Positions 21,691-32,541 of a DNA stretch of 64,000 nucleotides are shown piece after piece. Made by a program: the position numbers and the translations under genes. The notes beneath the pieces were generated by a model. It had not been told where the DNA came from and ran no database searches. It saw only the letters and a list, made by a program, of their open reading frames with translations. Where the stretch lies: positions 434,001 to 498,000 of the forward strand of contig JAECYW010000023.1 of assembly GCA_023014335.1 (NCBI GenBank). The letters are read 5' to 3'. Each line of letters begins with the position of its first letter. The stretch's first letter is position 1. The stretch is from Galerina marginata. Lineage: Eukaryota; Basidiomycota; Agaricomycetes; Agaricales; Galerinaceae.

Positions 21691-22977
21691 ATGGGGAAAA
21701 AGAAGTCATCGACACCCGGAGAGGAGAACCTGCTGCTTCCTACGCCACCCTCTCAACTCCCAATAGTGGATACGCACACTCATGTGGCGTCAACGTTCGA
21801 GTTTTATCGCGGGAGATACAAGGAAGGCAAGCATCTTGACGTGTTCGACTTCGTGAAGACTATGTACGAGGGTAGGAAGGTGGATGCGATTGTAGATGTG
21901 TGGTGTGAGGCGCCAGTTCGGGCACTCTGGAAGGAGTTCGCAGCCGCGGCGACGGAGAAGGAGAGATGGGGCGGAATGGAGTACTGGTTTGTTATGGGTG
22001 AGTGGTTGTTTATCGCGATGTGAAGTGCTGATGATGTTCTGTTAGGCGTGCATCCGTGAGTCTTTGAAGGAACCATGTCGTGGCCGTTTTAATGGTTAGG
22101 ATGTCAGACACGACGCCAAATCGTACGATGACGACGTAGAGAAAGACATGTTCGTCCTCTTATTTCAGTTATGTTCATACCACTTACCTTGCATAGATTA
22201 GAAGCTATGGCGCATCCACGATGTGTCGGCTGGGGAGAGATGGGGCTCGATTACCACTATGATAACTCGCCTCGGGAGATCCAACAAGCGGTATTTGCAC
22301 GTCAGCTGAAGCAAGCTGTGAGGCTCGGCAAGCCACTCACTATCCACACGCGAGAAGCCGAGGAAGATACTGAACGAATACTGAAGGCGGAGGTCCCGAA
22401 GGACCATCAAGTGCGTCACTAATTTTTCGCCCATCGCCGTGTATTCACGGGAGAATTAGATTCACGTTCACTGCTTCACGGACTCTCCAGGGTTTGCAAA
22501 GAGATTACTCGATCACTTCCCAAATCTTCATATTGGCATCACTGGTGCGTTCAAGCTAAAACTCACCGAGTCTTCATTACATATCTATTCTTATTGGTTC
22601 TCATAGGTGTTATAACATATGCAACGAATGCGGACACGTCCACCGTCATCCGCGACATGGTGTCTACCTCTGCCTCAACACCCGTCGCATCTCCAACGTC
22701 TCTTCGCATCCTCCTCGAAACGGACGCTCCTTACATGGTACCCGCGAACCTGTACGATGATCTCCCCGCCATTCGCGGCAAGAAGCTCCCTGTTTGCCAC
22801 AGCGCCATGGTTCCCTGGACGGCCAAGTTCGTTGCCGACGTTGCCAATAGCACAAGAATCCCCTTGAGCGACGGTGCTGTGGCAGTAGAGACTATGTCCT
22901 CACCTCTGGAGCTTTGGGATGCGGATGTCGTGATGAGAGTTGCCAGGGATAACGCACGCAAGGTCTACGGTGTATAG
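21691..22977 (+). CDS. TatD-family metal-dependent hydrolase/DNase
   Basis: Six exons (21691-21997, 22046-22055, 22108-22149, 22197-22410, 22460-22544, 22607-22977) keep one frame and give 342 residues; exon 2 is only 10 nt. The start MGKKKSSTPGEEN leaves a basic leader before the domain. The metal-binding motifs are in order: VDTHTHV, GVHPHDAK, GWGEMGLDYHYDNSP, LTIHTREAEED, VHCFTDSPG, and LLETDAPYMVP near the C-terminus. TatD proteins are (beta/alpha)8 amidohydrolase-fold enzymes; characterised ones are 3'-5' exonucleases linked to DNA repair or apoptotic DNA breakdown. The intron at 22150-22196 has a GTTCGT donor. The gene appears intact. Confidence 0.92.
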
Positions 22978-23323
22978 ATTTATCGATGAATGGAAAACCT
23001 TCCTGAACATTTGGATCGCGTTACGGTATAGATCGGAATCCAAGTTAATTGTCTGAAGTCCCGATGATGATAATCAAGGATTGGGAAACGGCAGTCGGCG
23101 AGTTTTATACACTTCCTATAGTACATGCTATTCTCGATCCACTATCCGGCGTTACAGTGTGTGGTGGTTTATCAAGAGGCCAAGGAATCAAATGACTGGA
23201 GAATTTCTTTGGGTAATTTATCGGCAAATTTCTCCCCTTGAAAATTTTTACCCAACGCTCATGGTCCGTCGTCACGTGTCGCCTTCTTTCATGTCCGGAT
23301 CCCAGTGACAGTTTCTTCACGTT
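22978..23323. other. Intergenic, 346 bp
   Basis: Spacer between the TatD gene and F-box gene B. A CACGTG hexamer lies at about 23274-23279, roughly 50 bp before the F-box start. Nothing else is seen. Confidence 0.45.
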
Positions 23324-24967
23324 TTGCTCCTGGATTCCATGCTCATCAACGAGGACCATTCACTTCCCGTCGAAGTCTGGCAGACCTGCTGGGAATACAG
23401 TCTACCGATAACGAGCCTCATTTCTCTAAGCCAAACATGTCGTCTCTTCCGTGACATATGTCAGCCCTTGATATTCACCTCAATGGAATACATGGTATAT
23501 GAGAGTGTAGATCAGGGGTTAAGTCAAGAAGACTACGAAGGATGGGAAATACGCACAGCCCACTTTAAAAACCGGGTAGAATGGCTGTCGGCGCATCCAC
23601 GACACTCTAAATCCATCCGTACATGTTCAGTATTTGGGATGGCTGAAGCACCACTAGCCATCATGAACTCACAGCATCCATCGGCCTCCGAGATTTATCA
23701 TGCGATACTATCAACTTTCAAGTCTTGCCTCCCCTCTTTCACTGGGCTCAGATCCATATATTTCGGGGATATTGACATGGACGAAGATATTTTACGAACT
23801 TTGGTAACACTCCCTTTTTTGACTGCAGGCCAATTCCACGCAACCAATTTTGAATGTCGCAAAATCGCCCCTTTACTTACCTTGAAAAGTCTGGTTATAT
23901 CGGATGTCGCAAGTCGAACTGATGGAGCTCCTCTGGAAATATTCTCCAATCAACGGCTTGAGGTCTTCAAATTCGTTTCTGACACTATCCCTCCCGAAAC
24001 CTCTTGCCTCAAGTCTTTCGTTGAACGAGGACCATGCAACCTTTTGACCAATCTTTTTATTTCTTTGAACGTGGAAACCATGCCAGATATTTTCTCCTTC
24101 TTCGAAGCCTGCCCAAGTGTAATATCCATCTCCGCATCGCTCGTGTCGAATGATTTCCCCCCATTGTACCCCCGACTTTCAGCATCGGCCTTACCGTGTT
24201 TGCGATCGTATAGCGGTCCTGCCAGTTTGGCCGTCCATGTGGTTCCGAATCGTCCCGTTACCAGCGTAGTAATTCAAGATAGCTGGAAGACTGGTAGCTG
24301 GAATATTGGTACCACACATGAACAACCAATGTCATGTTTATCAGCAGTAGCCAAAAGCTCAGCAAAGATTCGGACGATATCGCTCTTGAATCTAATACCC
24401 CATCCCGATATCTTCAATGTTATTTCCCAACTCTTTCCGGATTTGCGTTCTCTCTCCCTCCGATTCCACCCAAGTACCGAGGATGAGCTGGAGGATAAAC
24501 TACCGACTGCTGCAGAGGTCGATGAATATTTCACGATGGCCGAAGATATCGGGATGATACCAGTTGCGATTGCTGATGATGGAAACCCCGTTAGACCTCT
24601 GGAATCGTTTAAGGTATGTTTTTTTGGTACACATGTTCAGAACGAGCGCCATTTTGAAATCTGATGGTCGACGCACTAGGGATTAATAGATTGCCTGCGG
24701 GCAGATGGAGGCCCGCTTCCTCCTTTACTTGGCCAACTGACGATTTTATATGGAAAAGGAAATATGAGAAGTTTTTTCATGAGTTGCCTGTCCCTCCGAG
24801 AACAGCGAAGTGCGGTCCTTGAAATGTCCAAGCACTGTCCCTCGCTGAACACGGTCATCTTCGGTCGCAGGATGGCCAAGTGGGTCAAGAAGGATCGTGA
24901 CAGTCATTGGAAACCTAGTGCATCATACCAGAGGTATCTCGATGGAAAGATGTGGGCTATATATTAG
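23324..24967 (+). CDS. F-box protein B (divergent)
   Basis: Two exons, 23324-24613 and 24680-24967, with a phase-0 intron (GTATGT...CACTAG), give 525 residues. The F-box lies near the N-terminus: LPVEVWQTCWEYSLPITSLI followed by SLSQTCRLFRDICQPLIF. The rest resembles the leucine-rich-like repeats of the other F-box proteins only in outline: short L-x-x-L segments, then a C-terminal SLRFHPSTEDELEDK acidic stretch. The second exon opens GLIDCLRADGGPLPPLLG rather than the L-H-W motif, so this is a separate branch. Two starts are possible (23324 or 23339). Probable SCF ubiquitin-ligase adaptor; substrate unknown. A decayed relative of its F-box lies at 27.5 kb. Confidence 0.82.
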
Positions 24968-25467
24968 ACCTTCGTGTAAAGCAGTTATGGGTTTGGAATC
25001 TTTGGACATGTCCGTGGGTAGCATGGCCTTGTCCAGAGACTTGTAGTACCTCCTATAAGAATGCACATTTGGACCTGCAGAGCATATGATAGGCTTTTGA
25101 GGAGAAACCCAAAGGCCAAATGCCTTTGTTGCTATAAGTATCTTTCAATATGTCGCTCAATTGCAGCCGAAATTCACTACTACGCCAAGTCATGTGATCG
25201 CACAATCCTAATTTGGCTTCAGTCTGTCGCGTTTTCGTTCTTGAACTCAACCAACTGGTCCTCCTACACGTACTTGTCCTCTTTATGTTCATTTTATTCG
25301 TTGACGCGTTTTAGTTTAAGCCAAACGCGTCCTCTTGTTCGACTCAACACGAACAAGGCACAAATTCTGGTGTGGGTCCGCAATGGGTTCGTCACTCATA
25401 CTGATGTCATATTTTTCTGGCCGATTTTATATTATTCTATTTAGTTTCTTCGTCTTCTATCAACATT
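24968..25467. other. Intergenic, 500 bp
   Basis: No gene seen. It should contain the promoter of F-box gene C, whose start codon is itself unclear. Confidence 0.45.
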
Positions 25468-27123
25468 ATCTCGAGGGTGCCTCGTTCTGTGGCCATTTTT
25501 TCCTTCGAGATTTGGAGGGAGTGCTTCATGTCTCTCAGCACTATGGACCACAAGAACCTTGCCAAAACATGCCACTTCTTCCGCGACATATGCCTCCCAT
25601 TTATCTTCAGATCGATAACTTATTGCTCGGATCTCGTTGTAGGGCGCTCGTGGTGTCCGGGACCGACTTCGGACATAGATGAGCACAAGGAGTATATCAA
25701 ACGGTTCAAGCAGTTTTCCCAAAATCCAAAGTTGGCGCCACTCGTTTGGAAGTGCACCTTGCTTTATTCGCTCGAGTTACAACCAGAAGCCAACGAGAAA
25801 GAAGTGGAAGCAGTCAAGGATGACTACGACCAATTTGTAATGGCCTTTGCCATGTCGCTTTCGTCCTTTATCAGTTTACGGGAGCTTGTTATCAATTTCG
25901 ACAGGAGGATGGACAAAAGGATATTAGCTGCTTTTGCTCTCCTTCCGAACCTCGAACAAATTACATTTACTTCGGCGAAATTTGGTGTTCATTTTCTCAA
26001 GCCGCGCATAAGGGCCCGGAGGCTCATTATCGACAACAGCCGACAAGATAGAAACCCAAATAGCTCTGCGAAGTGTTTGGACGTATTCTCCGGCAATCAT
26101 CTTGAAAGCATCCAGGCCCTTTCCCGTAATTACGCTCCTAAACTTTTTAAGGCCTTAACCAGCCAGGGAAAGTCGACACGTCTCACCGATCTTACCTTTC
26201 AATTGAAACCACAAGACATCGATATTCTCTATCTTTTCTTAGCAACATGTCCAAACCTCCTATCTCTTACGTGGCATGCCGATTTAACTTTTACGGGAGA
26301 TGACATACATTCCGTTTCTCTTCCTCCTCTTCCGCATTCAACGATTCCTTGTTTACAAACCTTCCACGGGATTGGCGGAGCAGCTGAAGTTTGCACACCT
26401 GGACGACCGGTTTATAATGCGACGATCTGTTCTGACCTCTTTCTATCCATCACGAAATTGGAAGCTGTCTTGCAAAAACTCACTCTGAGTACAAGTCCAA
26501 TCACCAACCTTACCCTGGAATTCGGATCTTGTTCACCTGAACATTTTGACTTGATCAAGAAGTATGTACCACAACTTGAAACACTTCATGTCGTTCTACC
26601 CAGCTCGAAGGTGTTTGCAGACGAAGATCCTCATCATATCAGTCTCAGCGGAACTGATGAAGGAGTTGGTTCGCAAAAGGGTGACAGTCTTCCCATACCT
26701 GACTTCCAACCCCTGGAACCTTTACTTCCAATTCCGGCTCATGCCTTTTACATGGTATATGTTGTCGTTCTCTTCCACTTCACCTAAATAAGCTAATTCC
26801 TTTGATGTGGATAGAATATCTTGCATTGGATTGCCCATCGAAAAATCAACCTCCCACCCTCCCTCAAGACTCTTCGTTTAGATTCGAGATACTGTCGCTA
26901 TAAACACTTGAAAGATACCGCCTCTCAGATTGCAGAATGCGGGCAGCCATACACGTTTTCTACAGCGCACTCTATTCTTGGAGCTCTTTCACTCGATTAT
27001 CCGTCGTTCGAGTGTGTCCAGGTTCATAATTATTTGTCCAAGGAGGAACTATGGTGGTCCAAAACCGATGGTGGGAATTGGACGTACTCTGGTGTCCTGG
27101 AATTATGTTCGTCGGATGGTTGA
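25468..27123 (+). CDS. F-box family protein C, start codon lost or displaced
   Basis: The body is intact: F-box (FSFEIWRECFMSL, TCHFFRDICLPFIFRSI), a long repeat region, exon 1 ending in Tyr-Met at 26754, intron 26755-26814 (GTATAT...GGATAG), and last exon 26815-27123 opening NILHWIAHRKINLPPSLKTL. The problem is the start. The frame is open back to about 25405 but contains no ATG before the F-box; where the paralogue at 51.8 kb has ATG GAA AAA, this gene reads ATC TCG AGG (25468). The first in-frame ATG (about residue 18 of the shown frame) lies inside the F-box. Either an upstream exon supplies the start or the gene is dead at its 5' end. The start given here is the position homologous to the paralogue's ATG. 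Confidence 0.7.
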
Positions 27124-27745
27124 GTACCCCGCCCAAGGATCCCTTGTGAAATCGTTCTTAATGTGAGTGAGCGTCTGCCATCTCAGAAGTATAACAATGA
27201 TGTTGTGCTGTATGTATGTAGTAGGTACTTTTAATTGAGTATTGAACTGAAAGAATTACCCATGGTCTTCATAATGCGTGCCTTGGCCATTTGAAGCCTA
27301 TCTCAGCGATGATTAATGTGAGTACTGAAAGACACTGCTTTCTCAGTCAATTACCTTGCTAAACTCCTCAGAGTTTTCTGGGTCTGAGTGTATTGCGTTG
27401 ACCGAAATTCAAGTTACGTGGTTACAATATGTCGTGCGCCTTTTTATTAATACTGCTCCACCTCTTTCACGTTTTACCAACCCCTTCGCCATTGGCTTCC
27501 AAAGTTATCAACGGAGGTTTGGCAAATTTTGCTGGAATCGGATTTGTCGAGCGCTAGTCTCTGACGTCACTTCAAGTCAAACATGTTTCCTCTTCCGCAA
27601 AAATGATTTCAGGAATCAGCTTGAAGATATGGACCATAAATGACCCTCATAGTAAAGGTATAGTGGATCATCTATTAAGGGACCTATTGGAGGGAAGCAG
27701 AACAAATAAGGCTACAAGCTGCAGGGCTAAATATGCAAGCCATGG
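27124..27745. other. Intergenic, 620 bp, with an F-box relic
   Basis: Contains only the F-box fragment described at 27491-27643 and 3' flanks of two genes. Confidence 0.45.
27491..27643 (+). pseudogene. F-box domain relic related to gene B
   Basis: Two short pieces in different frames match the F-box of the gene at 23.3 kb in order. STEVWQILLESDLSSASL corresponds to PVEVWQTCWEYSLPITSL, and SSQTCFLFRKNDF corresponds to LSQTCRLFRDIC. At least one frameshift separates them, and nothing of the downstream repeat region follows. It is probably the leftover of a deleted gene copy. Confidence 0.5.
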
Positions 27746-29427
27746 TCATGACGTTGAATTGTCCGTTCCATTAGTCATAAAAAAGCGCTCGTCACGGTCC
27801 TCTGGCTGGCTGATGTTGCACTCTTCTTTAAAGGACTGGTAATAAGCCTCGCGTAGGTTAAGAATAAGGCGAGAGCCAATGATGCACGGCGCGAAGGAAG
27901 ACAGTACATAAGTCATCTCTCCGATTAGATACTGGATATCCAACCAAATGTCGCCGATGAGTAAGGATTTGCCCAAGAAATCAGACGACACCTACAGGAA
28001 GACGTATCCAAGCAATAAGGTTGATGAAACATAAGACTACAAGACTATTGTCGGTGAGCAGTTGCTAGGCGCGTATTTGGTTCATCATGATGGACACTCA
28101 CATAAATGGAAAAGTTATACTATCTCGCAACAGTATATAGGGCAGCGATGCAGACGACCCTATCCTACGGATTATCCTGATTGATCGATAATATCTGATT
28201 CCCAATGAAAGAGCCAGTATCAGGATGATTAGTTCAAAGGACATGATAGGGATCCAGATGGAATACAGCCAATATGGAGATGAATCTGTCGTGCAAAAAT
28301 GAACGCCTGGCTCCGGTTCGGGGACGGCTATAGGGAAGCATGAGAAACGACAATCATTATACGGTTATTGGAAAATATACGAACGCGCTATTGTGTTACT
28401 CGATATGCACTGAATGGCGATGAGCGAAGCAACCTCCAGGATCAAGGAACCGCTCAGAAGAGCGATGATCCTACGTTGGTGGTTGTACATGCTCGATACT
28501 CGGTATATCATAATGCCTGTTAAGTATTATAGAACCGTTGTGTTTCAATGGAATAATGAATATCGGACGCACCCTGCATCGAGCACAAGGCGATGGTTAC
28601 GAGGTAGCCATTGAGTACGCCGAAAAAGTTGCCTAAATGTGCATCTTCAGTGACCGCAAGCATAAAGAATAAACTGGATCGTACAACTAAAGGGCCGTTA
28701 ATAGATGACACTGAGGCGATTGTGTGAGTAACATACCTCTATTTCATATCACAAATTTTTTCAGGGTTATAATTGGTCGATAAGCGTTAGTAAAATTTCC
28801 AAAGTAGGCGGTACCCACTTCTAAGGTATGCTTTCCGATGTGTCGTACTTGGACTACAAATATGTCAACTCCTTGAACCGCTCTAAAATAGAAGACCGTA
28901 CCGAAAGCTGTGCATCTGCCCACCGACAAAGTATGTTAAAAGACGGCGGCCAGATCTACGGAATGATCCCTACATCTGTAATGCGAGCCCAACGTAGCGG
29001 TTCTGGGAGAGGGTTTAATGAATGCCAAACACGATTTGCAGTAACGCACGATGAAAAAGAGAATCTGCACAACACTCCATTTGGGACGGTTCTGCACGTT
29101 TATGTTAGTATATGACCACCGTTGAGACGGAGGTAAAGGCGTCAGCTACCCAGACAAATTCAATCTAAAAAAAGGGCAGAATGAGCTTATATTTTAGGGG
29201 CAGGACAAAAGCGTACCTCTTCGCCGAGAGTCGTGACTACATACGAATTTGATTAACGACACTCCAAACCGTCGTATGATAGCGAATGGCACGAACTGAT
29301 GTCATACAGAGTACACGCCGCGGTAGCAACTAAAATTCCAGAGCAATTAGTTCAGCGCTGTCTGCTAGAAAAAACTCCACGTACCAGTCAGATATGCATA
29401 ACCACGCTCAGCAAAGAGCCAGGTCAT
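27746..29427 (-). pseudogene. DUF6533-type membrane protein, second copy, decayed
   Basis: Most exons of the 15.6-17.5 kb gene have counterparts here with matching phases. The start region MTWLFAERGYAYLTVATAAC is followed by TLYDIITTLGEE and IEFVW, then NRPKWSVVQILFFIVRY. Downstream are NFFGVLNGYLVTIALCSMQG, MIYRVSSMYNHQRRIIALL, VPEPEPGVHF..., and SFAPCIIGSRLILNLREAYY. The segment between the second helix and HTLEVG is degenerate: the third-helix LGTVTLLLVG equivalent is missing and a TAA interrupts it near 28933-28945. The signature LDDE is LGEE here. I call it a pseudogene; an unseen splice arrangement could in principle bypass the stop. It sits between two minus-strand gene blocks, about 10 kb from its relative, so it is not a simple tandem repeat. 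Confidence 0.65.
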
Positions 29428-30447
29428 CTGCGTCCAGCGACTTTGCCTCGGAACTCCCGCAAGGCGTCGATTCGACGAAGAATAGATCGACTGTTGGATA
29501 GCTAAGCGTCTTTTGCAGGCCGATGGGCTCTAGTATGTCAAGTTGATGAATGGGAACATAGTGGGGGCAGAGAAAGAATTTGCAACATGTAGACTGAAGT
29601 CTTTTAAAGTTGGGAGCTTGTGAACGACCTCCAACTTCATGTGGTTACCATTTGAATTAACGAGCTATTATTGGACCATCAATAGGCTCCTCGACAAATT
29701 CCGCAAATGTCTGCTTTTTCATTTTTGCAGGTTTACTCTGCAGGGTTTCCATGCCCTGCTATGTATTGTTGTGAGTTATGGTGGAAACATGGTTCCGGGA
29801 AAGGAAGGGCAAAGGATGATTGAGTGAAGAGTAACGGGAGGTTCGGAAGTTGTGGTTGAGTTGTGGCGTCTGAGTTGTGGCGTCCGACTCGTGGCGCGAC
29901 CCTCGAGATCATTTGCATAACCGGGGCGGTCGCAAGCTATTGCCGGACTCTCTAGTCCCGGCCCTATCCTCGACAACTCTCAGAGATTCTTATGAAACCC
30001 TGCGAGCACTTCTTCCCAACTTCTTCCTCGATTCTACCCCACCCATCACAACCTTGAGGCCGACTCGGAGGCATGTCCTTGGGTGGTAAACAAATTCTAC
30101 AGTAGAAAGCACATGTAGTTTCTCCAGGAAAAGTTTAAGCACATCCTGCTTCTGAACAAAATCTGCATGGGCACAAAAGCCAAGCTTGCCAGACTGAACA
30201 GCAGTCAATCCATTGTAAATTGCTCCAACCAATTAGGCGCCGAGAAGCGCCAAGAAGCTGATTTTGCACAGCCACTACATCGTCAAATCTTTGCCTCATT
30301 TGCAGTCACGAATGCAGGAGGGCATGAACCGGAGGACAAACAGATAGCATCGTTATGTTCCCGAAATCCATATAAATTGCAAAACCAGTTTACGAAACAT
30401 GTTCTAGTTAAGCGACATCCCTTTCTCTCATCGAGCTACTTCCAAAT
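29428..30447. other. Intergenic, 1.0 kb
   Basis: No gene seen. A short tandem repeat (units near GAGTTGTGGCGTCT, about three copies) lies at 29852-29898. Near 29990-30120 a pyrimidine-rich stretch is unremarkable. Confidence 0.45.
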
Positions 30448-31729
30448 TTAATCAAGCTCATCGATGTCCTCGAACTCGCGGGCTTCAGCTTCAGGAGCCT
30501 CAGGAGCCTCTGTAGCCTTGGGCTTGGCAGCTTCCTTCTTCTTGGGGTGGAACAAGTTCTTGAAGAACTCGATGATGCCTGGTTCACGGGCAACGAGCTC
30601 ACCGTCCTCGAAGTCACGAGCAGCAAGTTCAGCCTCCTCGTCCTCGAAGTCGCGCTCTGCGAGCTCAGCCTCAGCAGAGGCGAGTTCACGCTCGTAGAGG
30701 TCGTCGTAATAGCGGGAGAGAACCTCCTCGTACTCAGCCTCGGGTTCGCGGGCTTCGATCTCATCCTTGAACTCGCGGGTGTAAAGCTCTTCATCGTCGA
30801 ATTCGCGTGCTTGGGGGCTATTGGGAAAAAAAGAGATTAGATCGGCGAACAGGAATGGCAATAGAAATGAAAAAGTCACACTCACTCAGCACCGTACGAG
30901 TCTTGCTGTTGCTGTTGCTTGTTGGCCTTCCTGTTCTTCCACCACTTCTTGAGGGTGCCAAGGCCCAGGAAGGGGTCGCGCTCGAACATCTCCTCAAACT
31001 CGCGGGTGAACAGGTCGTCCTCGTCGAATTCACGGGTTTGAAGGGAGGGACTATTGCGAAAGAAAAAGATTAGACATCGATTGGCAGTGTGTATGAAAGG
31101 TACATACTCGGCTTGTGCGTCTTGTTGTTGTTGCTTCGCAGCCTTTCGGTTGCTCCACCATTTCCTGAGGTGGTTGAAGCCCAGGAAAGGGTCGCGCACA
31201 AACATCTCCTCGAGTTCACGGGTGAAGAGCTCGTCATCGTCGAATTCGCGTGCCTCTACGGGGGTGGCGGGAGCACTATCAATGAGGGAGAAAAGAAAAG
31301 AAATCAGCTAGGATGGAAGTGAGGGTATGCAAATGACTTACTCGGGGCTTTGTTGAGGTTGTTGCATGGTCTTCTTGTGCCTCCACCATTTCTTGAGATG
31401 GTTGATACCCATGAATGGCTCGCGCACATAAAGGTCATCCTCGTTGTCGTAGAAATCTCGCTCCTCACTGGGGAAAAAAGGTCAGCAATCATGTCCTCAA
31501 ATTGTCAATAAAACACTGACAGCTCATAGTCGTAGTCTCGGGCAAGGAGGTCGTCGACGTCGTAGTAGTCCTCACGGCTAAAGGCGAATGTCAGTGGAAT
31601 TTACCAATTGAAGAATTAAACAATTTCATACGTAACAAGAGAGTCGTCAGCGTAGTATGAAGTAGCAACAGCGGGGGCAATGGCGGCGGCGGCAATGAGA
31701 GCGGCAGCGGTAACTTTCATTTGAACCAT
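30448..31729 (-). CDS. Secreted protein of alternating acidic and cationic Trp repeats
   Basis: Six exons: 31729-31632, 31577-31521, 31467-31342, 31275-31108, 31050-30886 and 30817-30448, giving 327 residues. All five introns (53-68 nt) are phase 2, so the internal exons are interchangeable modules. Residues 1-23 form a signal peptide (VTAAALIAAAAIAPAVA). Each of exons 3-5 encodes an acidic segment followed by a cationic Trp block: EPFMGINHLKKWWRHKK, DPFLGFNHLRKWWSNRK, DPFLGLGTLKKWWKNRK, each followed by a Gln-rich linker. Exon 6 has a longer acidic region and one variant block, EPGIIEFFKNLFHPKKK. The motif Arg-(Asp/Glu)-(Phe/Tyr/Leu/Pro) occurs 18 times. No family recognised. It could be a precursor cut into peptides or a structural wall protein; there are no KR sites bounding the blocks. 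A TATA box lies at 31871-31877. Confidence 0.85.
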
Positions 31730-32541
31730 AATGACCTTCGTAAAGAGGAAGTGTTTTTAAAAAGTTTTAGAGATGTTAGGTTAGAGTTTGAGCGTTCGAC
31801 GCTGAAAGTGTGGTGGTGTGGATTTGGGAGGATGAGACCAGCTGGAGAATCAGTCAGCATGGTTGCGGGTTTATATACGCTACCCAGGGCTGGGCAGGAG
31901 AGTTCCGGACCTAAAAATTAAATTGTCACACCACGGCGAATGTCATGGAGAGACCGTTACTCCGGTGGGCATCAGGAGAAGCCCTGCTACGCCAAGGTAT
32001 TCAGCGTTTCCATAGCACGGCATCCAATTTGCGCACAATCGTCAATATTTTTGGGTGGATTACGCATCCAAAACATCTCTTTGTGGTCGAGATCACCAGC
32101 ATGTCGTCCTTTTTTATCAATTGGTACAAAGTTCTCATGAGGAGAGCACAGCATGCCGCGTGATGAAATGTGGATGAAACATCGGAAATCCGAAGTGCAT
32201 CGCCTCTGAATCCGCTGGTGTCGGTTGGCTCGGGATGCATTACACGTCGACCAAGGCACTGACCTGAAGCTTAGAGCGTAATGTGCTGTGCGGTCCGTGA
32301 ATCTGATGCGGCTTCGTCACTGGCAGCCAATTGCCGAGGCATAGCACATACAGTGATAGGACATAGATGGCACCGGACCACAAAGATCGTCATGATCATG
32401 ATCATCTTCCACACAACGACCACCAAGAGCCATAAAAATAGAGGCGATTAGAGAGTTCCAAAACATCTCAGAACAGCAAGAATAAATAATAAATACTACA
32501 ACTCGCTGTGGGGCCCAATATCAAGCATGGGCGTGCAGTAC
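31730..32541. other. Intergenic, 810 bp
   Basis: Promoter side of the repeat-protein gene and 3' side of the AT-hook gene. A TGATCATGATCATG-type short repeat lies near 32388-32405. No gene is supported. Confidence 0.45.
31871..31877 (-). promoter_or_regulatory. TATA box of the secreted repeat-protein gene
   Basis: Reading the minus strand, GCGTATATAAACCC contains a strong TATATAA about 145 bp upstream of the start at 31729. This fits a strongly or conditionally expressed secreted-protein gene. Confidence 0.5.

Noticed and set aside
25477..25479. GTG as the start codon of F-box gene C
   Set aside because: GTG initiation is not expected for a nuclear fungal gene; the homologous position of the paralogue's ATG is 25468 and is not an ATG.
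29852..29898. GAGTTGTGGCGTCT-type tandem repeat
   Set aside because: Only about three imperfect copies, no unique spacers; not a CRISPR array or a notable satellite.
30464..31322. Plus-strand Leu- and Ser-rich frames over the secreted repeat gene
   Set aside because: They are the complement of the acidic, Gln-rich repeat exons and lack starts and splice sites.
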